64,000 bases of DNA, taken from positions 82,330-146,329 of the forward strand of contig NTHE01000009.1 in assembly GCA_002551355.1 (NCBI GenBank), given 5' to 3'. How positions within the stretch are numbered: the first letter of the stretch is position 1; the number at the start of each line of letters is the position of its first letter. A program made the position numbers and the translations under genes. The stretch comes from Streptomyces sp. man185. GTDB taxonomy: Bacteria > Actinomycetota > Actinomycetes > Streptomycetales > Streptomycetaceae. Under the pieces are notes generated by a model. The model was given only the letters and a program-made list of their open reading frames with translations. It searched no databases and was not told the origin of the DNA. Below are positions 57,927-64,000 of this stretch, piece by piece.

Positions 57927-58098
57927 ACGCGTCCTTGACGACATGGACTACGGCAAGCACCAGGCGCCCAGGGCCTTTCGTCTGGATCAGGCCGGATCAG
58001 GGAGCGGGGTCCGGTGCGTGCAGCCGCAAGGCGGAGGATCGAGTCAACGCGGATGGGGCATCCCCTGCTCGAGCGAAGCCGAGAGCTCGGGGAAGCCG

Positions 58099-59346
58099 GT
58101 GATCGACGACAACGCGGCAGATGCGCGTGCCGGGGCCCGCGAGCCCGGCCTGATCCCAACGAAAGGCCCCGAGGGGTACGAGCCCGGCGAGGGCATTCTG
58201 ACCACGCTGATCAGGATCCCGGTACGGATCGTGGTCCTGGTGCTCGTCCTGCCCGCCCGCATGGTCTGGGACGCGCTCACCGCGCTCTGGCACGGTGCCG
58301 ACCGCGTCCTGCTGCGCCCGCTGGGCCGGGCCCTCCTGTGGCTCCTCGACACGCTCGTCCTGACCCCGCTGACCTGGCTGTACACCTGGGTCCTCTCACC
58401 CCTCGGCAAGGCCGCCTCCTGGCTGGCGGTCGCCCTGCTGATCTGGCCCTGGATCGGCCTGTGGCGGTACGTGATCGTCCCCGTCGCCCGCTACGGGATC
58501 GCCGCGCCGGCGGTGTGGCTGTACACAGCCGTCCTCACCCCGCTGGGCCACGGCCTGCGCTGGGTCGGCACCGCCCTGCTGGCCCCGGCCGCACGCGGAT
58601 GTGCGGCGGGCTTCGGCTGGCTCTTCACCGTCCTGTTCATCGTGCCGCTGGAGAGCCTGGGGCGGTACGTGATCGTCCCGGTGGTCCGTTACGGCCTGGT
58701 CGTCCCGGTGGAGTGGCTGTACGTCCACGTCCTCACGCCGGCCGGCCGCGGCACGGCCTGGGTCCTGAGCACGCTGTGGCAGGGCGCCGCCTGGATCCTG
58801 GGCCAGATCCGGCGGGGGATCGCGGCCACCGGACGCGGTCTCGGCCTCGCGGTGGTCCGGCTGGTCATGACGCTGTTCGTCGCGCCCCTCTCCTGGACGT
58901 ACCGCCGGATCCTCGCCCCGGCCTGCCGGGAGATCGCCGCCGCGTTCGAGGTCGCCTGGCGGGTCGCCGGGTACGTCTCCCGGGCCGTCGGCAGGGCCCT
59001 CGCCACGATCGCCCGGTACCTGATCGGCGCACCGGTCTCCTGGGCGTACCGCACCGTGTGCACCCCCGTCGGCCACTTCCTGCGCGACGCGGTCTGGGCC
59101 CCGGCCCGGCGCGCCGCCGCCGAAGCGGGCCGGACCGCCCGCGCGGCCCTCACCACCGCCCGGGAAACCGTGCGCCAGGCCCGCCGGGACGCCTGGCGGG
59201 CGCTGGTCGGCTCCCCTGGCGGCGAACGGCCTGGGGAACCGGGAGGGATCCCTGCGCGTACTCTGGGTAGTACAACGACTGTCCCCAGCGCGGCGCAGGC
59301 GTCCGAGACCCCTCTGGTCGGCGATCCATTCGCCGAGCGGGGGTGA
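58099..59346 (+). CDS. repetitive multi-pass membrane protein of unknown function
   Basis: A 415-residue protein made mostly of amphipathic and membrane segments with an internal repeat. A W-x-Y motif followed by a Leu/Val helix and a conserved Pro recurs at about residues 93, 140, 206, 266 and 315 (WLYTWVLSPLG, WLYTAVLTPLG, WLYVHVLTPAG, WTYRRILAPAC, WAYRTVCTPVG). RYVIVPV occurs twice, 66 residues apart. I begin at the GTG at 58099; the frame is open from 57943, but third-position bias there is not coding-like. No family known to me. It is embedded between the two radical-SAM-associated genes. Confidence 0.75.
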   Translation: MIDDNAADARAGAREPGLIPTKGPEGYEPGEGILTTLIRIPVRIVVLVLVLPARMVWDALTALWHGADRVLLRPLGRALLWLLDTLVLTPLTWLYTWVLSPLGKAASWLAVALLIWPWIGLWRYVIVPVARYGIAAPAVWLYTAVLTPLGHGLRWVGTALLAPAARGCAAGFGWLFTVLFIVPLESLGRYVIVPVVRYGLVVPVEWLYVHVLTPAGRGTAWVLSTLWQGAAWILGQIRRGIAATGRGLGLAVVRLVMTLFVAPLSWTYRRILAPACREIAAAFEVAWRVAGYVSRAVGRALATIARYLIGAPVSWAYRTVCTPVGHFLRDAVWAPARRAAAEAGRTARAALTTARETVRQARRDAWRALVGSPGGERPGEPGGIPARTLGSTTTVPSAAQASETPLVGDPFAERG

Positions 59347-59427
59347 GCCGGAGCGGCACCCCGGGGGCCACCCGTATTTCGTGGGCGGCGCGCCACCGCG
59401 CCCGCCCCGCACCGAGGAGAAGAACCA

Positions 59428-60252
59428 CTGGGCAAGCGACAGCCCGAAGGCCCGCCGCCCGCACCGGCGGTGCAGCGCATCCGTTTGCGCTACACCAAGC
59501 GCGGCCGCCTCCGGTTCACCAGCCACCGAGACTTCCAGCGGGCCTTCGAGCGGGCACTGCGCCGCTCCGAGGTGCCGATGGCCTATTCGGCGGGCTTCAC
59601 GCCCCATCCCAAGGTCTCCTACGCCAATGCCGCACCCACCGGCACGGGCAGCGAGGCGGAGTTCCTGGAGATCGCCCTCACCGAGGCGCGGGACCCCGAG
59701 GTCCTGCGCGGACTGCTCGACGCGTCGATGCCGGACGGCCTCGACATCATCGACGCGGTGGAGGCCCGCACCTCGGGCCTGGCCGAGCGGCTCACCGCCT
59801 CCGTCTGGGAGATGCGCCTGGACGGCGTCGACCCCGAGGACGTCCGCACGGCCGTGGCCGCGTTCGATGACGCCGAGACCGTGGAGGTCCAGCGCAAGGC
59901 CAAGAACGGCATCCGGACGTTCGACGCCCGCGCCGCCGTCGCCGACCTGCGGGTCGTCGACGCTCCGGCCGATAGGCCGGGTGAGCGGCCCTGTGCGATA
60001 CTGCGCCTGGTTGTTCGGCACGTGACACCTGCCGTGCGACCCGACGACGTCCTGTCCGGTCTCCGAGCTGTGGCCGACCTGGCGCCGCCCGTTCCCGCAT
60101 CGGTGACGAGGCTGGCGCAGGGGCTCTTCGACGAGGAGTCCGGCACGGTGACCGACCCGCTCGCGCCCGACCGCGAGGCCGCCCCGACCGCACATCCCGC
60201 GGTCGCCGGGGCAGCCGTCGCGACGGCGCCGGAAGGTGCAGGTTCCGCGTAA
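59428..60252 (+). CDS. radical SAM-associated protein (TIGR03936 / DUF2344)
   Basis: A 274-residue protein if it starts at the CTG at 59428, or 260 if at the GTG at 59470. The conserved DUF2344 start is VQRIRLRYTKRGRLRFTSHRDFQRAFERAL, split here by convention, with AYSAGFTPHPKVSYANA following; these are hallmarks of the family. The CTG has a textbook GAGGAG eight bases before it, whereas the GTG has none, and the 14 extra codons have coding bias. It is the usual partner of the TIGR03960 radical SAM protein. The C-terminal 35 residues are Ala/Pro-rich. Role unknown. Confidence 0.88.
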   Translation: MGKRQPEGPPPAPAVQRIRLRYTKRGRLRFTSHRDFQRAFERALRRSEVPMAYSAGFTPHPKVSYANAAPTGTGSEAEFLEIALTEARDPEVLRGLLDASMPDGLDIIDAVEARTSGLAERLTASVWEMRLDGVDPEDVRTAVAAFDDAETVEVQRKAKNGIRTFDARAAVADLRVVDAPADRPGERPCAILRLVVRHVTPAVRPDDVLSGLRAVADLAPPVPASVTRLAQGLFDEESGTVTDPLAPDREAAPTAHPAVAGAAVATAPEGAGSA

Positions 60253-60480
60253 GGCGGTCGTTGTAGCGCAGCCCTCCGACTCGGGAGCCACCTGGGTCGG
60301 GCCGCGCACTGACCCACAAGACTTTCGCCAGGCCGTACGCACACCGCATACGGAACCGGCGAGCCAGACATCAGTTCCCGTGCGGCGCCCGCGCCCCGGA
60401 CGGCGGTATCGCACCACAGCGGACCGAGCCGGACCGGAATCAGACGCGGCGCCCGGGAGCACGACGGGAGAACCGCCCGC

Positions 60481-63400
60481 ATGCCTCAGCCGAACGAACC
60501 CGGCACGACCGGGAACAACGAAGAGAACACCCCCGGCGACAAGCTGCCGCCGCGCCGCAGGCGCCGCGCCGCTTCCCGCCCTGCGGGCCCGCCCGGTGCG
60601 ACCCCGGCGCCCGCCGAGGACGTCACGCCGGCCATACCGGTCGCCGAGACCGCCGCCCCGGTCGCGGACGACACGCCCGGGGAAGCAGTCCCCGAGACCG
60701 CCCCGCCCGCCCGTACGCGCCGTCGCGCCGTGCGTAAGGCCGCCGCCCCCGCAGGCGCCCCCGAGCTGGTGGAGAACACCGGGCCCGCCCCGGCCGCCGA
60801 GCCCGCCCCGGTCGCGGAGGCCCCCGCGCAGCCCGCCGCCGAGGAGGAGCCCGCCGCACCCGCGCCGCGCACCCGCCGCCGCGCGGTCCGCAAGGCGACG
60901 GCCCCGGCCGGTGCGCCGCAGGGTGCCGAGACCCCCGCCCCGGTCGTCGAGACCCCGGCCGAGCCCGCTCCGGAGGCCGAGCCCGAGGACTCCGAGGAAG
61001 AGACCGCGGTTGCCGTGGAGATCCCCGAAGAGGCCCCGGCGCCCCGCCGCCGTCGCGCCTCCCGCAAGGCCACCTCGCCCGCCGGCGCCCCGCAGTCCGC
61101 CGAGGCCGCCGTGGTCGTCGAGCCGGCTGTCGCGGCCGAACCCGCCAAGGCCGCGGAGCCCGCCGCCGTCGAGCCGGAGCCGGTGGAGGCCCCGCGCGGC
61201 CGTGCCCGCCGCCGTGCCTCGGCCCCGGCCGGCACACCGCAGACCGCCGTGCCCGTCGCCGGGACGGTGAGCGAGCCGGTGACCGCGCAGGCGCCGGTCG
61301 CCGAAGCCCCCGCCGCCGAGGCGGAGGCCACGGAGGAGGCTCCGGCCCCGCGCACCCGCCGCCGCGCCTCCCGCAAGGCGTCCGCGCCCGCCGGGGCGCC
61401 GCAGGCGACCGAGACCGCCGTCGCGGCAGAGGAGCCCGTCGAGGCCGGCGAGAGCCTGCCCGCCGCCGTCGCCGAGGAGCTCGCCGCCGAGGTGGAGGAG
61501 GTCGAGGAGGCCGCCCCGCGCGGACGCCAGCGCCGCCGGGCGACCGCAGCCGCCGGACGCCCCGAGTTCACCGCGAAGACCGAGGAGCCGACCCGCAAGG
61601 GCCGGCGCGCGACACGCCCCGCCGTCGCCGTCTTCCAGGCCCCGGTCTTCGCCGAGCCGATGTTCCAGACCCCCGAGACCGCGGCGGCCGCCGCCGCTGC
61701 GGCCGGTTCGACCTCGCCGTACGACGAGGCCGACGAGGTCGAGGAGCAGCAGACCGCCGAGGCCGAGCAGAGCGCCGCGCCCGCCGAGACCGCGCCGCAG
61801 GGCGGCTCGCGTCGCCGTCGCCGCCGCCGTGGCGAGGCCGAGGCGTCCGAGCAGGCCGCCGAGCCCGCCGCCCCGGTGGAGACGCCCGCCGAGCAGACCG
61901 CCGACGAGGCCCCCGAGGCCGAGGCGGACGAGCACGAGGGCGAGGACACCGACGAGTACGGCGACCGTCCCTCGCGCCGCCGCCGTCGTGGCGGCCGTCG
62001 TCGCCGTCGTGGCGAGGCCAACGACGCGGACGACGAGCAGAACGCCGACGACGCGCCCGCTCCGTCCCGCGCCGAGGAGTCCCGCTCCGAGCAGGAGCCC
62101 TCCGACGCCGCCGACGAGGGCGACGAGGATGACGACTCCTCGGCCTCCGGGTCGAGCAGCAGCCGCCGTCGCCGCCGTCGCCGTCGCCGTAGCGGTGACG
62201 GCGCCGCCGAGGCCGACCACGGCACCGCCGACGACCCGGAGCGTACGGTCGTCAAGGTCCGCGAGCCCCGCAAGAAGGAGGAGCGCGAGCCGGGCACCGG
62301 CTTCGACGAGGTCCAGTCCATCAAGGGCTCGACCCGCATGGAGGCCAAGAAGCAGCGCCGCCGCGAGGGCCGCGAGCAGGGCCGCCGCCGGGTGCCGATC
62401 ATCACCGAGGCGGAGTTCCTCGCCCGCCGCGAGGCCGTCGAGCGCGTGATGGTGGTCCGTCAGAACGGCGAGCGCACCCAGATCGGCGTCCTCGAGGACA
62501 ACGTGCTCGTCGAGCACTACGTCAACAAGGAGCAGGCCACCAGCTACGTCGGCAACGTCTACCTGGGCAAGGTCCAGAACGTGCTGCCGTCCATGGAGGC
62601 CGCCTTCGTCGACATCGGCAAGGGCCGCAACGCCGTCCTGTACGCCGGTGAGGTCAACTTCGAGGCGCTCGGCATGGCCCACGGGCCGCGCCGCATCGAG
62701 ACCGCCCTCAAGTCCGGCCAGTCGGTCCTGGTCCAGGTGACCAAGGACCCGATCGGCCACAAGGGCGCGCGTCTGACGAGCCAGGTCTCGCTGCCCGGCC
62801 GCTACCTCGTCTACGTGCCCGAGGGCTCGATGACCGGGATCAGCCGCAAGCTCCCCGACACCGAGCGCTCCCGCCTCAAGACCATCCTCAAGAAGATCGT
62901 CCCCGAGGACGCGGGCGTCATCGTGCGCACCGCCGCCGAGGGCGCGAGCGAGGACGAGCTGCGCCGTGACGTCGAGCGGCTCCAGCAGCAGTGGGAGGAC
63001 ATCCAGAAGAAGGCGAAGGGCACCAGCGGCTCCAACGCGCCGACGCTGCTCTACGGCGAGCCGGACATGACCGTCCGGGTCGTCCGCGACATCTTCAACG
63101 AGGACTTCTCCAAGGTCATCGTCAGCGGCGACGACGCGTGGGAGACCATCCACGGTTACGTCTCGCACGTCGCGCCCGACCTGACGGAACGGCTCTCGCG
63201 CTGGACCTCCGAGGTCGACGTCTTCGCGACGTACCGCATCGACGAGCAGCTGATGAAGGCGCTGGACCGCAAGGTCTACCTGCCCAGCGGCGGTTCGCTG
63301 GTGATCGACAAGACCGAGGCGATGATCGTCGTCGACGTCAACACCGGCAAGTTCACCGGCCAGGGCGGCAACCTGGAGGAGACCGTCACCAGGAACAACC

Positions 63401-64000
63401 TGGAGGCGGCCGAGGAGATCGTGCGTCAGCTCCGGCTGCGCGACCTCGGTGGCATCGTCGTCGTCGACTTCATCGACATGGTGCTGGAGTCCAACCGGGA
63501 CCTCGTGCTGCGGCGTCTCCTGGAGTGCCTGGGCCGTGACCGCACCAAGCACCAGGTCGCCGAGGTCACCTCGCTGGGCCTGGTCCAGATGACCCGCAAG
63601 CGGGTGGGCCAGGGTCTGCTGGAGTCCTTCTCCGAGACCTGCGTCCACTGCAACGGGCGCGGCGTCATCGTCCACATGGAGCAGCCGACGTCCGTCGGCG
63701 GTGGCGGTGGCGGCGGCAAGAAGTCCAAGAAGCGCGGCCGCGGCGGCGCGGGCCAGGACCACGAGCACGGCCACGACCACGACCACGACCACGGCTCCGA
63801 GGACCACGCCTCCGCCGAGACCGTGGAGACCGAGGCCGAGCTGGCCGCCGAGGTCGCCGCCCCGGTGGCCGTGGAGCCCGCGGTCAGGGAGGACGACGAG
63901 TTCTACAGCAGCCCCGCCGAGGCGGAGGCGGCCGCCACGCGCGGCCGTGGCCGCCGCCGGGCCTCCCGCAAGGCGTCGGCCCCGGCTCTGTCTCTGATAC
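60481..64000 (+). CDS. rne: ribonuclease E/G (partial, runs off the window)
   Basis: Endoribonuclease central to RNA turnover and rRNA processing. 1173 residues are visible. The N-terminal 650 are disordered, with alternating acidic and Arg-rich blocks and repeats of the type RTRRRAVRKATAPAGAP starting near 60714, 60868, 61036, 61195 and 61351. The catalytic part follows: S1 domain from about residue 676 (EHYVNKEQATSYVGNVYLGK), MIVVDVNTGKF and VVVDFIDM with metal-binding Asp residues, and the Zn-link CVHCNGRG (about 1053). A His/Asp-rich loop and the start of another repeat end the window. This long N-terminal arm is the actinobacterial layout. The 228-base leader has no other gene. Confidence 0.93.
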   Translation, partial: MPQPNEPGTTGNNEENTPGDKLPPRRRRRAASRPAGPPGATPAPAEDVTPAIPVAETAAPVADDTPGEAVPETAPPARTRRRAVRKAAAPAGAPELVENTGPAPAAEPAPVAEAPAQPAAEEEPAAPAPRTRRRAVRKATAPAGAPQGAETPAPVVETPAEPAPEAEPEDSEEETAVAVEIPEEAPAPRRRRASRKATSPAGAPQSAEAAVVVEPAVAAEPAKAAEPAAVEPEPVEAPRGRARRRASAPAGTPQTAVPVAGTVSEPVTAQAPVAEAPAAEAEATEEAPAPRTRRRASRKASAPAGAPQATETAVAAEEPVEAGESLPAAVAEELAAEVEEVEEAAPRGRQRRRATAAAGRPEFTAKTEEPTRKGRRATRPAVAVFQAPVFAEPMFQTPETAAAAAAAAGSTSPYDEADEVEEQQTAEAEQSAAPAETAPQGGSRRRRRRRGEAEASEQAAEPAAPVETPAEQTADEAPEAEADEHEGEDTDEYGDRPSRRRRRGGRRRRRGEANDADDEQNADDAPAPSRAEESRSEQEPSDAADEGDEDDDSSASGSSSSRRRRRRRRRSGDGAAEADHGTADDPERTVVKVREPRKKEEREPGTGFDEVQSIKGSTRMEAKKQRRREGREQGRRRVPIITEAEFLARREAVERVMVVRQNGERTQIGVLEDNVLVEHYVNKEQATSYVGNVYLGKVQNVLPSMEAAFVDIGKGRNAVLYAGEVNFEALGMAHGPRRIETALKSGQSVLVQVTKDPIGHKGARLTSQVSLPGRYLVYVPEGSMTGISRKLPDTERSRLKTILKKIVPEDAGVIVRTAAEGASEDELRRDVERLQQQWEDIQKKAKGTSGSNAPTLLYGEPDMTVRVVRDIFNEDFSKVIVSGDDAWETIHGYVSHVAPDLTERLSRWTSEVDVFATYRIDEQLMKALDRKVYLPSGGSLVIDKTEAMIVVDVNTGKFTGQGGNLEETVTRNNLEAAEEIVRQLRLRDLGGIVVVDFIDMVLESNRDLVLRRLLECLGRDRTKHQVAEVTSLGLVQMTRKRVGQGLLESFSETCVHCNGRGVIVHMEQPTSVGGGGGGGKKSKKRGRGGAGQDHEHGHDHDHDHGSEDHASAETVETEAELAAEVAAPVAVEPAVREDDEFYSSPAEAEAAATRGRGRRRASRKASAPALSLI

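Noticed and set aside
57943..58098. N-terminal extension of the repeat membrane protein from the ATG at 57943
   Set aside because: Third codon positions in this stretch are not GC-biased and there is no ribosome site, so it looks like leader sequence.
58396..63807. 1803-residue minus-strand open frame opposite the membrane protein, DUF2344 gene and rne
   Set aside because: The plus strand carries recognised genes with correct starts and motifs. The antisense frame is Leu/Gly/Arg/Val-rich and spans several unrelated genes.

Overview
The window is very GC-rich DNA with strong GC bias at third codon positions, many GTG starts and several apparently leaderless genes. The gene families and gene order (tig-clpP1-clpP2-clpX-valS-folC-ndk-mreBCD-pbp2-sfr-radical SAM-rne) identify a Streptomyces chromosome, core region. 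No prophage, integron, CRISPR array or intact insertion sequence was seen.

Layout. 1-6.4 kb: the tail of a DUF1203 gene, aspartate-semialdehyde dehydrogenase (asd), a secreted 1100-residue subtilisin-type protease and a DUF559-like protein. 6.5-10.9 kb: aminopeptidase N (pepN), divergent from a DsbA-like thiol oxidoreductase with an apparent SigR promoter, then a GNAT acetyltransferase and a VOC protein. 11-16.5 kb: an accessory-looking stretch with a purine permease, an XRE-like regulator, an SDR fragment fused to another small protein, a second VOC protein, a Vat-like acetyltransferase, a frameshifted remnant and an ArsR-DUF2071 operon. 16.6-22.2 kb: stress and carbon metabolism, with sodF (a Nur-like box in its promoter), a frame-scrambled basic protein, transketolase, Dps and a secreted glycerophosphodiesterase. 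22.3-29.2 kb: three paralogous APC amino-acid permeases interleaved with bioY and a flavin oxidase. 29.4-36.1 kb: ribose-5-phosphate isomerase B, Nei glycosylase, a SpoIIE-type phosphatase, a Na+/K+:H+ antiporter, a small HD (alarmone hydrolase-like) protein, a membrane acyltransferase and a 64-residue membrane protein.

36.2-47.7 kb is housekeeping: tRNA-Gly(TCC), tRNA-Pro(TGG), trigger factor, the two ClpP subunits and ClpX, a Pro/Gln-rich membrane protein, valS, folC with its DUF4233 partner, and ndk. Trigger factor and ClpXP together form a folding and degradation module. A ClgR-like box and a possible SigR promoter precede clpP1.

47.9-54.3 kb is the cell-wall cluster mreB-mreC-mreD-pbp2-sfr. 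In Streptomyces this complex is known to build the spore wall. It is followed by a CYTH-CHAD protein, a B12-binding radical SAM protein (TIGR03960), a multi-repeat membrane protein, its TIGR03936/DUF2344 partner with a likely CTG start, and RNase E/G. The RNase gene runs off the end of the window. Its last 13 bases lose the expected coding repeat and resemble a Tn5-type mosaic end.

The most noteworthy non-coding signals are four 21-bp-spaced TGGTCCGGACCA palindromes before the protease, a perfect SigR-type promoter plus three direct repeats before the DsbA-like gene, dyads flanking the purine permease and bioY, and a long inverted repeat between clpP2 and clpX.
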